Positions 34,618-43,773 of a DNA stretch of 62,398 nucleotides are shown here, one piece after another. Within the stretch, counting starts at the first letter, position 1. Each line of letters starts with the position of its first letter. The DNA comes from Altererythrobacter sp. C41 (GTDB lineage Bacteria > Pseudomonadota > Alphaproteobacteria > Sphingomonadales > Sphingomonadaceae). The notes under the pieces are model-generated. The model was not told where the DNA came from and did no database searches. It worked only from the letters and a program-made list of their open reading frames with translations. The stretch spans positions 1 through 62,398 of the forward strand of contig NZ_JAEVFE010000012.1 of assembly GCF_016803135.1 (NCBI RefSeq). Direction: 5' to 3'. The position numbers were made by a program, and so were the translations under genes.

Positions 34618-35988
34618 CTAGGCAGCTACCGTTTGAGGGTCGGGACCGGGCGTGATCAGTTCGAGCAGCGGCGCGACCGAAGGAACGTCCTCGAGGCCGG
34701 TCAGCATGGCGAGGACGTCCTCGCAAACCGCCGGTGGCAGGATGTGCTCGGCGCAGGCGCGAAACTTCGCGACCGTCTCCTCCCGCGTCAGCGGATCCTC
34801 CGCGTCGCCGCGCGCAGTCGTGCAAATCGCCCGGTATTCGCGGCCGTCGGCGAGGCGGATCGTCAGGATATCTTCCTTGCCGAGCTGGTCGTAGCCCCAC
34901 TCGTCGTGAACGATCATGCGAACCTTGCCGCGCTGGGCCGCTATCGCGGGGTCATGGAGCTTTGCCGCGGAGAAGGTGTCCACATCCATCGGCTCGCCAA
35001 CGAGAGCCCCTGCGACGACGTGCGGCAGGCTGAAGCGTGCCTCTTCCACATCCGTCGGCTCGGGATATTTGACGATCGTCGGAAAGGCGCGGTTCACCTC
35101 CACCGTGATCTCGGCGACGGCCTCGGGGGCTATGTGGTGCGCGGAAACGAGCGCTTTCGTCTGATCGATGATACGCTGCAGGAGATAGCAGCAGGGATAC
35201 TTCTTCTGGCCGACGGCCATGACACGCACGTCGCTCCCGACGCCGAGATCGAATGCGATCTCGGGCTGGCCCGCAAGAGCATCGTAGTAGCCTGCCTTTC
35301 CGTCCATGATCGTCGGGTTGCCGCCCAGCCCGCGCGCCGCGAGCGTCGCGGCCATGATCCCGTCCCTGCCGGCAAAGCCTGCCTCGACCACGTGCGCCGC
35401 CGAACCCGTCTGACGCACCAGGCCTCCGCCCACCGAAGTCGCGAGCGTGACCGCATCGCGGATCTGCGCTCTCTCAAGCTTCATGAGCTTGGCCGCGCCG
35501 GCGGCGACGCCGATCGTGCCGTTGTTGGCGCAGGAGAGAAAGCCGCGCGCCGCTGCGCCGTGGTTCGAGCAGATCATGCCCGGCCGTGCCGCCACCTCGA
35601 ACCCGATGATGAGCGCTTCCAGCAACTCGCGCCCACTGCTGCCAAGCGACTGACCGAGCGAGAAAAGCGCGGGGATCAGGCAGCAGGTATACTGTGCCTC
35701 AGGCCAGGCGACGTCTTCCAGCTCGGTGCAATGCGACGAATTGCAGTTCATCATCGCCGCCAGTTCGGCCGACGTGCTGAACCCGAAGCCGATGACGCCC
35801 GCCTGGCTCGGCCCGCCCATCGAACGCACATAGTCTGCGAGGACCGCGGGGACTTCCATCCGGGCGCCGAGGACCGCCGATCCGATGGAGCTGAGGCACA
35901 GATCCTTCGTGCGTTCAATCGCCGATGGCTCGAAGTCGGCATACCCGGTTTCGCTCACGTAGGTGGCGATCTGGTCGGCGATAGGCAT
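34618..35988 (-). CDS. MmgE/PrpD family protein (2-methylcitrate dehydratase superfamily)
   Basis: A 456-aa MmgE/PrpD protein: IGSAVLGARMEVPAVLADY, ELAAMMNCNSSHCTELED, NGTIGVAAGAAKLMKLERAQ, KKYPCCYLLQRIIDQ, and a C-terminal swapped domain. PrpD dehydrates 2-methylcitrate; other members include cis-aconitate decarboxylase and uncharacterised catabolic enzymes. The context of paired acyl-CoA dehydrogenases gives no prpB/prpC, so a 2-methylcitrate role is not supported. GGAGATCGAGCC precedes ATG 35988. Confidence 0.87.
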   Translation of the reverse strand: MPIADQIATYVSETGYADFEPSAIERTKDLCLSSIGSAVLGARMEVPAVLADYVRSMGGPSQAGVIGFGFSTSAELAAMMNCNSSHCTELEDVAWPEAQYTCCLIPALFSLGQSLGSSGRELLEALIIGFEVAARPGMICSNHGAAARGFLSCANNGTIGVAAGAAKLMKLERAQIRDAVTLATSVGGGLVRQTGSAAHVVEAGFAGRDGIMAATLAARGLGGNPTIMDGKAGYYDALAGQPEIAFDLGVGSDVRVMAVGQKKYPCCYLLQRIIDQTKALVSAHHIAPEAVAEITVEVNRAFPTIVKYPEPTDVEEARFSLPHVVAGALVGEPMDVDTFSAAKLHDPAIAAQRGKVRMIVHDEWGYDQLGKEDILTIRLADGREYRAICTTARGDAEDPLTREETVAKFRACAEHILPPAVCEDVLAMLTGLEDVPSVAPLLELITPGPDPQTVAA

Positions 35989-36104
35989 GGCTCGATCTCC
36001 GGCTGCTGCGCCTCCGACCCAAGAGCGAGGTGCGCCGGCCGGTCAACCAGTGGGGCGCGGGGCAGCGGGCCATTTCGGGTGAGCGATGTTTGCCGGCCCC
36101 CTCG

Positions 36105-37046
36105 TCACGCCGACAGGAGAACGCGCCCTCCAGGTTTGTTGGCGGCCGCCGCCAGCGCCGTCTCCAGTTGGTCGAACGGATAGATGCCGGCGATAGGCTC
36201 GGGCTCTTGTTCTGCGAGCGCGCCCAATTCCTCGTAGCGACGGGCACGCCGGAGCGGGTCCTCGGCAGCTTCGGCTGTGCGCAGCGTGAAGCCCCGGACG
36301 TTGAGGCTTTTCGTCGTCAGGAGTGTCGACGGGATCGAGCACGGCTCCCCGGACAGGTGACCATAGACCAGCAGCGCACCTGTCGCTGCAAGACATTGCG
36401 CCAGCCGTCCCGTCGCGGTGCCTGCAACGGCGTCCAAAGCCCCGACCGGCTGGCTTTTGGCCATCTCCAGCACCCGGTCAGCCAGATCGTCACCATCGTT
36501 CAGGAAGATCTCCGAACTTGCCGCTGGAGTCGTGCCGCGTACCACATTGATCGTGCGGACTCCGCGGCGCGCGGCGAGCCTGCGCACCCACCCCGCAACC
36601 GACGACCCAGCCGCGTTCTGGATCAGCCAGTCGCCGCAGGACAAGGCCAGGCGATCGAGCAGATGCGCGGCCGTCGCCGGGTTGATGCGCAGGATCGCAG
36701 CCTGCGCGTCCGGCAGCGCGTCCGGGACGACGATCAGGTCGGCCGCGGGAACGCAGCGCCATTCGCTCCAGTTGCCGCGGGAGAGCAGGATGACGCGCAT
36801 CCCCGGCGTCAGGGCCGATACGTTCCCGCCGATCGCTTCGACGATCCCCATCCCCTCTGCACCTATCACGTCCGGAAGCCCCTCCGGCGGCGCATAACGT
36901 CCGGCAATCACCAGGCGATCGGCCGGATTTATCGGCGCCAGCCGCATCCGGACGAGGACTTCAACCAGCCCGGGATCGGGTGGATCGGGCAAGTCGACGA
37001 CAGCGGCACCCAACGGGCTGGATGGGTCGCGAACAATGCCTTTCAT
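36105..37046 (-). CDS. MDR-family enoyl reductase (MECR/ETR-like)
   Basis: A 313-aa medium-chain reductase without zinc motifs. It resembles mitochondrial trans-2-enoyl-CoA reductase: RMRLAPINPADRLVIAG, VIGAEGMGIVEAIG, the SRGNWSEWRCVPA loop, INPATAAHLLDR and the nucleotide motif NAAGSSVAGWVRRLA. It would reduce an enoyl-CoA or enone with NADPH. It lies 12 bp after the isochorismatase-like gene and 116 bp before MmgE/PrpD, on the same strand. Ribosome site weak. Confidence 0.84.
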   Translation of the reverse strand: MKGIVRDPSSPLGAAVVDLPDPPDPGLVEVLVRMRLAPINPADRLVIAGRYAPPEGLPDVIGAEGMGIVEAIGGNVSALTPGMRVILLSRGNWSEWRCVPAADLIVVPDALPDAQAAILRINPATAAHLLDRLALSCGDWLIQNAAGSSVAGWVRRLAARRGVRTINVVRGTTPAASSEIFLNDGDDLADRVLEMAKSQPVGALDAVAGTATGRLAQCLAATGALLVYGHLSGEPCSIPSTLLTTKSLNVRGFTLRTAEAAEDPLRRARRYEELGALAEQEPEPIAGIYPFDQLETALAAAANKPGGRVLLSA

Positions 37047-37058
37047 TAGACGTCCAGC

Positions 37059-37637
37059 TCAGATGGCAGCCAGCACTTGCTCCGTCGTTCGGACGCGGGC
37101 GAGCCTGGGGGCAATGATCCTGCACGTATAATCGTGCTCCTCCTGCGTCATCGCCGCCACGGCATCGCTCACCATGACCTGATCGTAGCCGCGTTCGTGA
37201 GCGTGGCGCATGGTCGTATCGACGCCGACATTCGTGACGAGGCCGGTGACGATCAGCGTGCGAATACCCCGGCGTCGCAGATGTATGTCCAGATTTGTCC
37301 CGTGAAATGCACCCCAGTTGTACTTGTCGACGACGATGTCGCCATCTTCCGGTCCGAGTTCCTGCGGGATTTCCTTCGCGCCGGGCCCGAACTCGAAACC
37401 GGAAAAGCTGGCATCCGTCACCGGTTTCACTGGGGGAACCTTGGCTGCGTCGTGTCCGACCCGCACGAGAACGACCTGGATGCCGGCCGAGCGGCACGCC
37501 CGGGCGAGCCGGATCGAGTTCGCCAGCACTTGCGAGGCAGGCGTCGGAACCGTGTTCATCGCAATCGTGAAGTTCTGCAGATCGACGACGACGAGAGCCG
37601 TCGTCTCCGGTTCGAAGGTCAGTTCGTCGTTACTCAT
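37059..37637 (-). CDS. Isochorismatase-like cysteine hydrolase
   Basis: A 192-aa cysteine-hydrolase-superfamily protein. The catalytic Asp is in ALVVVDLQNFTIA, the Lys in VVDKYNWGAFHGTNLD. The nucleophilic Cys, normally in a GVxTxxCVxxT motif, is replaced: the text reads VTGLVTNVGVDTTMRHA, with Val-Gly at that place. This suggests the protein either uses another residue or is not a hydrolase. Family members cleave amides (N-carbamoylsarcosine, nicotinamide) or vinyl ethers. GGAGACTCC precedes ATG 37637. First gene of the minus-strand run to 32273. Confidence 0.85.
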   Translation of the reverse strand: MSNDELTFEPETTALVVVDLQNFTIAMNTVPTPASQVLANSIRLARACRSAGIQVVLVRVGHDAAKVPPVKPVTDASFSGFEFGPGAKEIPQELGPEDGDIVVDKYNWGAFHGTNLDIHLRRRGIRTLIVTGLVTNVGVDTTMRHAHERGYDQVMVSDAVAAMTQEEHDYTCRIIAPRLARVRTTEQVLAAI

Positions 37638-37796
37638 TCGGAGTCTCCCATCACGCGCCTGACCGTGCCCTCAAACGAAGAACCGATGCAATTCGTCCCG
37701 CTCGCAAAATCGAGGAGGCGATGTCTGACCTGGCCCCTTTGACCATGCCAGCCGCCGGCGTCACCTGAGATTTCAAACAAGGCGGAGTGACTGAGG
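37638..37796. promoter_or_regulatory. Divergent promoter region, isochorismatase-like / enoyl-CoA hydratase-like
   Basis: A 159-bp gap between divergent starts, holding a GGAG ribosome site for the gene at 37797. No operator-like palindrome was noticed. Confidence 0.35.
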
Positions 37797-38567
37797 ATGG
37801 CTATCGACCTGGCGATCGAGGACGGGGTGGCGACGGTGACGATCAACCGCCCCGAAGCGAAAAACGCGATCACCATCGAAATGCGCGAACAGCTTTGGAC
37901 CGTGTTCGAGGCTCTTGCCGAAGACGACCAGGTGCGCGCGGTGATCCTCACCGGCGCGGGCGACGCCTTTTGCGCCGGGATGGACGTCAACGAGATGGGC
38001 GGAGGCGGCATTGCATGGTCGATGACGAAAATTCGCCGTTTGCATCGCATCGCGCGCGCGATCGCTGGCCTCAAGAAGCCGACCATAGCCGCAGTGAACG
38101 GTGTCTGCGTCGGCGTGGGTTGGAGCTACGCACTTGCGTGCGACCTGGTTCTCGCTTCGGAGACGGCTCGCTTCGCGCAGATCTTTCGCAACATCGGCCT
38201 CGTTCCCGACGGCGGCGCAGTCTGGCAACTGCGGCAACAGATCGGCACCATGCGAGCGAAGGAGATCGTCTATTCCGGCAGAATGGTCGGCGTGGACGAG
38301 GCGGAAAGGCTCGGCCTGGTGCTCGAGAAAGTCGAATCCGACAGCTTACTCGATCGGGCCCGGGAGCTGGCGGCGTCGCTGGCCAATGGGCCGACGCTGG
38401 CGCTGGGTATGGCCAAGCGCCAGTTCGAACTCGCTGCCGCGACCAGCTTCGATCAGTTCCTCGAGGCGGAGTTCAGCATGCAGCCGCTGATGTCCCGCAG
38501 TGAGGATCACGAGGAAGGGGTAAGCGCCTTCAAGGAGCGGCGCGCCGCGTCTTTCAAGGGCGCCTGA
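37797..38567 (+). CDS. Enoyl-CoA hydratase/isomerase family protein
   Basis: A 256-aa crotonase-fold protein (MAIDLAIEDGVATVTINRPE, GDAFCAGMDVNEMG, VNGVCVGVGWSYALACDL, IFRNIGLVPDGGAVWQL). The oxyanion-hole residues are kept, but the usual first catalytic Glu is Trp/Ser (VGWSYA) and the second position is not Glu (QIFRNIGL), pointing to isomerase-like or other chemistry. It stands alone on the plus strand; the convergent amidohydrolase stop is 3 bp away. Confidence 0.87.
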   Translation: MAIDLAIEDGVATVTINRPEAKNAITIEMREQLWTVFEALAEDDQVRAVILTGAGDAFCAGMDVNEMGGGGIAWSMTKIRRLHRIARAIAGLKKPTIAAVNGVCVGVGWSYALACDLVLASETARFAQIFRNIGLVPDGGAVWQLRQQIGTMRAKEIVYSGRMVGVDEAERLGLVLEKVESDSLLDRARELAASLANGPTLALGMAKRQFELAAATSFDQFLEAEFSMQPLMSRSEDHEEGVSAFKERRAASFKGA

Positions 38568-38570
38568 CCT

Positions 38571-40259
38571 TCACGCTGCGAATTCACGGAGCACCTTGCC
38601 AGGCAGCCCGCTTTTCTCGACCGAAATGGGGCCGTTCTCATCCGCGAGGCGGCGCCCGTTGACCCAGACACCGTGTACGCCCTGGGCGTCGGTACGCAGT
38701 CGCGTCGCGCCGCCCGGCAAATCGAACAGCCGCCGCTTGGGACCGATTCCCACGGTGCTGGGATCGAACAAGAGCAAATCGGCCGCCTTGCCGGGTTCGA
38801 GCGTGCCCCGGTCGCGGATTCCGAACAGGTTCGCCTGCTGTCCCGTCAGTCGCCGTGCGGCTTCCGCCAGGCTCAACGCCTCAAGCTCACGCACCCAGCG
38901 TCCCAGCAGGTGCAGACCGAAGCCCGCTTCGCACAGAAAACTCAGGTGCGCGCCGGCATCACCCAGGGAGATCTGATTGTCCGGGTCCTGGAGAATTCGG
39001 GTAACTGCCGGCACGTCGAAGTTGGAGAACTCGGTCACAAACAGAGTCTTGAGATCTTCCTCGAGCGCCAGATCGAGGAAATAGTCGAACGGGTGCTTGC
39101 CGGCCTGGCGCGCCAGCTCGCCCACCGAACGTTCTTCCAGCGCCCGATTGGCATCGGTTCCTGCTTCGCCGACTGTCAACGTGTCCCAGTTGCCGCGGAA
39201 GATCCGCATGCCGGGATTGTTGACGATCTCGTCTTTCATGGCGGCGCGCCATTCGGGATCTTTGAGAACCGCGATGTAGGCGTCGCGCCCATCGGCCTCG
39301 ATCGCCGATTTCCAGGCATCGTAAGCTTCGAACGGATAGGGATTCTCGAGGCTGAAATCCATCGCCATCGGCATGCAGGAGCACTGGCCGTAGAGGCGGC
39401 GTCCACGCTCGCGCGCGTTGCGCAGTGCGGCCAGATCCTCGAACACCTTGTTCGGGGACGCCGGGTGATGGCGCATGGCTGAGACGAGAACCGGACGCTT
39501 CGATTCCAGCGCGAGGTCTTCGATCCATTCGATGCTGGTCTTCGAGCCCTTGACAAGCATCAAGGTTCCCTTGCCTGCCGCGCCGACAGTCGCGGCAATC
39601 GCCCTGAATTCGCGGTCGTCGGCCAAGCGCGAGGGCATGGGCACCCCGCCCCATCCGACGTGCTGCTCGTGCGTCGAGCTGGAGAAGCCCAGCGCGCCCG
39701 CATCCATCGCTTCCGCGACGAGGCCGCGCATGGTTTCGATCTCGTCGTCATTGGCGACGCGTGTCGTTGCATCCGGCCCCATGACGTAGGTCCGCAGTGC
39801 GGAGTGACCGATATAGACCGCAACGTTGGGCCCGACCCCCTGCTGCTCGATCATCGAGAGGTACTCGGGGAAGGTCCGGAAATCCCACTTGATCCCTTCC
39901 TCCAGCGCCTCGATCGCCATTCCTTCCACACGAGTCAGGTGGCCCATCATGAGCTTGCGGTCTTCGGGTTTGCATGGCGCGATGGTGAAGCCGCAATTGC
40001 CCATTACCACCGTGGTCACGCCATGCGGCGGTGATGGATCGCATAGCGCGTCCCAGGTTACCTGCGCGTCGTAATGGGTGTGCGAGTCTATGATGCCGGG
40101 CATCAGCGCGAGGCCGTTCGCGTCGATCGTTTCCGCGGCTTCGCCCAAGTCCTCGCCGATCTCGACGATCTTGCCTGCCTTCACTGCGAGACTTGCATGG
40201 TAGGGCACGCCCCCGAGGCCATCCAGAATCAGTGCGTTGCGGATCACCAAGTCGTGCAT
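38571..40259 (-). CDS. N-acyl-D-amino-acid deacylase-like amidohydrolase (second copy)
   Basis: A 562-aa amidohydrolase related to the one at 1220-2941. It shows MHDLVIRNALILDGLGG, the metal site DSHTHYDAQVTWD, the VMGNCGFTIAPCKPED Cys loop, and a late LGDAGAHLSFLCEAG Asp motif. D-aminoacylases and N-acyl-amino-acid amidases share this layout; the natural substrate is unknown. ATG 40259 is followed by the family N-terminus; the frame runs on upstream without homology. It and the aldehyde dehydrogenase upstream are on one strand, 139 bp apart. Confidence 0.85.
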   Translation of the reverse strand: MHDLVIRNALILDGLGGVPYHASLAVKAGKIVEIGEDLGEAAETIDANGLALMPGIIDSHTHYDAQVTWDALCDPSPPHGVTTVVMGNCGFTIAPCKPEDRKLMMGHLTRVEGMAIEALEEGIKWDFRTFPEYLSMIEQQGVGPNVAVYIGHSALRTYVMGPDATTRVANDDEIETMRGLVAEAMDAGALGFSSSTHEQHVGWGGVPMPSRLADDREFRAIAATVGAAGKGTLMLVKGSKTSIEWIEDLALESKRPVLVSAMRHHPASPNKVFEDLAALRNARERGRRLYGQCSCMPMAMDFSLENPYPFEAYDAWKSAIEADGRDAYIAVLKDPEWRAAMKDEIVNNPGMRIFRGNWDTLTVGEAGTDANRALEERSVGELARQAGKHPFDYFLDLALEEDLKTLFVTEFSNFDVPAVTRILQDPDNQISLGDAGAHLSFLCEAGFGLHLLGRWVRELEALSLAEAARRLTGQQANLFGIRDRGTLEPGKAADLLLFDPSTVGIGPKRRLFDLPGGATRLRTDAQGVHGVWVNGRRLADENGPISVEKSGLPGKVLREFAA

Positions 40260-40398
40260 CGTCGTCCATCCTTTCGGTCGGCGCGGCCTGTCGCGTCGGT
40301 CGCGATAGGTTCTAATGCAGGGTTGGTCGGCGCGGGGATCAGGCGGGATCCTTCCGCCCATTTATCGAAGGAGCGAACAAACCCCCTCACTTTGCGAT

Positions 40399-41853
40399 TC
40401 ACGCAAGATAGACGGTCTTCTGCTCCTGGAATGAGCGCAATCCCTCCAGACCGCCCTCGCGTCCGAGTCCGGATTGCTTGAATCCTCCATAAGGAAGCGT
40501 TCGATCGACGATCACCGCATTCTTCGCCACGTTGCCGGTGCGCAGGCGCCGCCCGATACGCCACACGGCCTCGTCGTCATAAGTGAAGATGCTGCCATAG
40601 AGCCCGTAGTCGCTGTCGTTCGCAATGGTGATCGCCTCGGCTTCGCCTTCGTATGGAATCGCGGCGATCACCGGTCCGAAGATCTCTTCGCGCGCGATCG
40701 TCATGCGATTGTCGACACGGTCGAACAGGGTCGGCTCGACGAAGTAGCCGCGATCGAGATGCGCCGGCCGGCCGCCGCCCGTGACGAGCCGCGCTCCTTC
40801 GGCCTTTCCGACGGCGATGTAGTGCTCCACTCTCTCCCGCTGCCGCGCCATCGCGATCGGACCCATGTCGGTAGTGGAATCGAACGGGTCGCCCACCGAC
40901 ATCGCGCGCAATGCAGCGGCGAAGGCTTCGACGAAGTCGTCGTGGCGGCGACGCGGCACGATCACGCGCGTCAGCGCCGAACAGGCCTGACCGGTCAGAG
41001 TGGTGGATGCCGGCAGCAACTTCGCGACGACCTCGTCGATCGGCATGTCGTCGAGGATGATGGCGGCCGATTTGCCGCCCAGCTCGAGCGCGACGCGCGC
41101 GATGCGCTCGCCGCAGACGCTGGCGATGTGCCGCCCGACTGCAGTGCTGCCGGTAAAGGTCACCTTGTCCACACGCGGGTCGCGCACCAATGCGTCCGCC
41201 GCCTCGTTGCCGGCGGGCAGCACGCTTACGACACCCTCCGGCAATCCCGCCGCGTCCAGGCACTCGGCGAAGATCAGCGCATCGAGAGGCGTGCTTGGCG
41301 CAACCTTCAGTATGACGCTGCAACCGGCTGCAAGCGCCGGTGCGACCTTGAGCGCGCTCAGATTGAGCGGTGCGTTCCACGGCACGATCGCTGCGACGAC
41401 GCCGACCGGCTCCATCACCGTGTAAGCCTCGCCGGAGGGACGTTCTCGCCGTTCGGCGTCCGGGAGCCGTTCGATGAGATCAGCGTAGCAGTCGAACAGC
41501 ATCGGGGGCACGGCGCAACTGCCGGTCGAAACCTTAAGTGTGGCACCCATCTCCAGCGTGATCGCCCGCGCGAGTTCGGGCAGGCGCTCGCGCAGCGCAT
41601 TGGCCACCAGGCGCAGCCGGGCCGCTCGCTCCGACGGCGCCTTCATCGACCACTCGCCGCGATCGAACGCCGCGCGCGCCGCCGCGACGGCACGATCCAC
41701 ATCGGCCATTCCGGCTTGCGCGACCTGTGCAATGCACTCTTCGGTCGCGGGGTTGACCACGTCGAGCGGCTCGGCATGCTCGGGCTGGACCCACCTGCCA
41801 CCGATATACAAGCGCCTGGCATGACGAAGTTCGAGTTCGTTCATGATTGTCAT
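40399..41853 (-). CDS. NAD(P)-dependent aldehyde dehydrogenase
   Basis: A 484-aa aldehyde dehydrogenase: cofactor motif VTFTGSTAVGRHIA, catalytic Glu in LELGGKSAAIIL, catalytic Cys in STTLTGQACSALTR, and EEIFGPVIAAIPYE. The C-terminal oligomerisation stretch LPYGGFKQSGLGREGG is complete. ATG 41853 overlaps the GMC oxidoreductase stop by 4 bp (ATGA) with AGGA upstream. With GMC it forms an alcohol to aldehyde to acid pair. Confidence 0.93.
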   Translation of the reverse strand: MTIMNELELRHARRLYIGGRWVQPEHAEPLDVVNPATEECIAQVAQAGMADVDRAVAAARAAFDRGEWSMKAPSERAARLRLVANALRERLPELARAITLEMGATLKVSTGSCAVPPMLFDCYADLIERLPDAERRERPSGEAYTVMEPVGVVAAIVPWNAPLNLSALKVAPALAAGCSVILKVAPSTPLDALIFAECLDAAGLPEGVVSVLPAGNEAADALVRDPRVDKVTFTGSTAVGRHIASVCGERIARVALELGGKSAAIILDDMPIDEVVAKLLPASTTLTGQACSALTRVIVPRRRHDDFVEAFAAALRAMSVGDPFDSTTDMGPIAMARQRERVEHYIAVGKAEGARLVTGGGRPAHLDRGYFVEPTLFDRVDNRMTIAREEIFGPVIAAIPYEGEAEAITIANDSDYGLYGSIFTYDDEAVWRIGRRLRTGNVAKNAVIVDRTLPYGGFKQSGLGREGGLEGLRSFQEQKTVYLA

Positions 41854-43472
41854 CGCTGTTCCTGTCTGGCGTCGTCGAGGATCATCTCGGCGCCTTTCTC
41901 CGCAATCATGATGACGGGAGCATTGGTGTTGCCGGATACGAGCGCCGGCATGATCGACGCATCCACGATGCGCAGCCCCCGCACGCCGCGAACGCGCAGG
42001 CGTGGATCGACGACAGCTCCTTCGTCGGCACCCATCCGGCACGATCCGGCGAAGTGATGGCCGGCGCTCGAGCGCTGCCGGATGTGCTCCATCAGTCTGG
42101 CGTCGTCGCAGTCCAGGGGCGGGTCGCCCTCATCGGCGAGATAAGAAGCCATCGGCGCGGAGCGCATGATCCCGCGAAGCTTTTTCATTCCGGCAAGGAC
42201 GAGCCGGCGGTCTTCCTCGTGACTTAGATAGGCGGGATCGATGAGCGGCGCGGCCTTGGGATCCGCATTGCGAAGGCGGATCGCGCCCCGGCTCTTCGGC
42301 CGCAACTGATACGCCGAAGTCATGAAGCCCGAGTTCGGCAGGAGCCGGGTTCCCATGCGATCGGTGCTGAACAGCAGCAGATAGGCCTGCGTGTCGGGCC
42401 GACCTTCCCCGCCGTCGGCACGATAGAACGCGCCGCCGAAGCCGGCTGCGATGGTAAGCGGTCCTTTGCCTCTCACCAGGTATTCCAGTCCGGCGCCGAG
42501 GCGGCCCATCATGGATCCCAGCCGGTCGTTCATCGTGATCGGCCGGTTGGCGACATAGCTGCTGCGGACGTTGAGATGGTCCTGCAGTCCGCGGCCGACC
42601 TCTGCGCGTGTACTCACGACGGGAATGCCAAGCGCCGCAAGGTCCGCCCCCGGGCCGACACCCGAAAGCATGAGCAGCTGCGGCGAAGCGATGGCTCCCC
42701 CCGCCAGGATAATCTCGCAGCTTGCCACCGCCTCGCAGATCCGGCCGCGATGCCGGAAGTGAACCGAGGCGGCTCGCCCATCCTCAAACCCGATCCGCTC
42801 GACCAGCGCACCGGTCAGAACCCGCAGGTTCCTGCGCTTGCGCGCATGCTTCAAGTAGCCTGCGGCGGTGCTGCTGCGACGCACGCCCCGCACGGTCATC
42901 TGATAATAGCCGGCGCCTTCCTGTGTCGCGCCGTTGAAGTCGTCCGTCGGGGGTATACCGAGCGCGGCTGCAGAGGCGATGAATGCCTCTGCAAGTTCGT
43001 GAGGCTCCACCGGATCCCGCACCGCGACCGGGCCGCCGACGCCGTGATAGTCATCGGCCCCGTGCTGCTGGTCTTCGGCCTTGCGAAAATACGGCAGGAC
43101 GTCGTCGAAGGACCAGCCGGTATTCCCCGCGGCGGCCCAGTCGTCGTAGTCCTCGCGCTGCCCGCGCACATAGAGCAGACCGTTGGTCGAGCTGCATCCA
43201 CCGAGGACCTTGCCCCGGGGTACGCCGATGCTCCGCCCTTCCAGGCCGGCTTGCGGCACCGTGGCGAAGCGCCAGTCCAGCCGCGGGTGATCGAACAGCT
43301 TGCCGTAGCCCAACGGTATGTGAATCCACGGACTGCGATCCGGACCGCCCGCTTCGATGAGCAGAACCCGGTAGCGCCCGCATGCCGAAAGGCGGTCGGC
43401 CAGCACGCAGCCGGCCGTTCCACCGCCGATGATGATGAAGTCCGCCTGTGCGGCCAGGTTGCGATCGGCCAC
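41850..43472 (-). CDS. GMC-family FAD alcohol dehydrogenase (choline-dehydrogenase-like)
   Basis: A 540-aa GMC oxidoreductase. The N-terminal FAD motif is DFIIIGGGTAGCVLADRLS, followed by GGCSSTNGLLYVRG (GMC signature 1) and AGGAIASPQLLMLSGVGP (signature 2). The C-terminal catalytic His is in HHFAGSCRMG, with the second active-site position in NTNAPVIMIAEKG. It oxidises primary alcohols to aldehydes with membrane or soluble acceptors. The start is GTG 43472. It is translationally coupled to the downstream aldehyde dehydrogenase and divergent from the amidohydrolase at 43774. Confidence 0.92.
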   Translation of the reverse strand: MADRNLAAQADFIIIGGGTAGCVLADRLSACGRYRVLLIEAGGPDRSPWIHIPLGYGKLFDHPRLDWRFATVPQAGLEGRSIGVPRGKVLGGCSSTNGLLYVRGQREDYDDWAAAGNTGWSFDDVLPYFRKAEDQQHGADDYHGVGGPVAVRDPVEPHELAEAFIASAAALGIPPTDDFNGATQEGAGYYQMTVRGVRRSSTAAGYLKHARKRRNLRVLTGALVERIGFEDGRAASVHFRHRGRICEAVASCEIILAGGAIASPQLLMLSGVGPGADLAALGIPVVSTRAEVGRGLQDHLNVRSSYVANRPITMNDRLGSMMGRLGAGLEYLVRGKGPLTIAAGFGGAFYRADGGEGRPDTQAYLLLFSTDRMGTRLLPNSGFMTSAYQLRPKSRGAIRLRNADPKAAPLIDPAYLSHEEDRRLVLAGMKKLRGIMRSAPMASYLADEGDPPLDCDDARLMEHIRQRSSAGHHFAGSCRMGADEGAVVDPRLRVRGVRGLRIVDASIMPALVSGNTNAPVIMIAEKGAEMILDDARQEQR

Positions 43473-43773
43473 GGTCCGCTACCGGCCGAAAAACGCGGGA
43501 TTTGAATAGTTCAACGTAGTGCGGGCCGGCATCTGATCGCTTCTTTTCGCAGCGTGGGCGCTGACGTCCTGGATGGCGATGACACCACCCGGCCAAACGA
43601 AGAGGGTCAATCGGCGCGCTTGGATCGATGGAATTCATCGCTCCTTCGAAATTCGGCCGCGCTCTCCCGAGAATGTGACGCGACCCTCGTCTCTACGGGC
43701 ATTGTGAAGCCCGCATGTGGAAATCACACCTCAAACGCGATCGATGATTTCCGCGGAACGGGGCGAGGCAAAT
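43473..43773. promoter_or_regulatory. 301-bp divergent intergenic region, GMC / amidohydrolase-2
   Basis: No gene is supported in this gap. It separates the GTG start of the GMC gene from the ATG at 43774; GAGG at 43765-43768 serves the latter. An in-frame ATG at 43717 or 43744 could extend the amidohydrolase but lacks ribosome sites. No clear operator or promoter was recognised. Confidence 0.4.

Noticed and set aside
33418-36183. A 921-codon open frame on the plus strand, opposite the acyl-CoA dehydrogenase and MmgE/PrpD genes
   Set aside because: It is antisense to two well-supported genes, has low-complexity Arg/Asp-rich composition and no family motif. Long shadow frames are common in high-G+C DNA.
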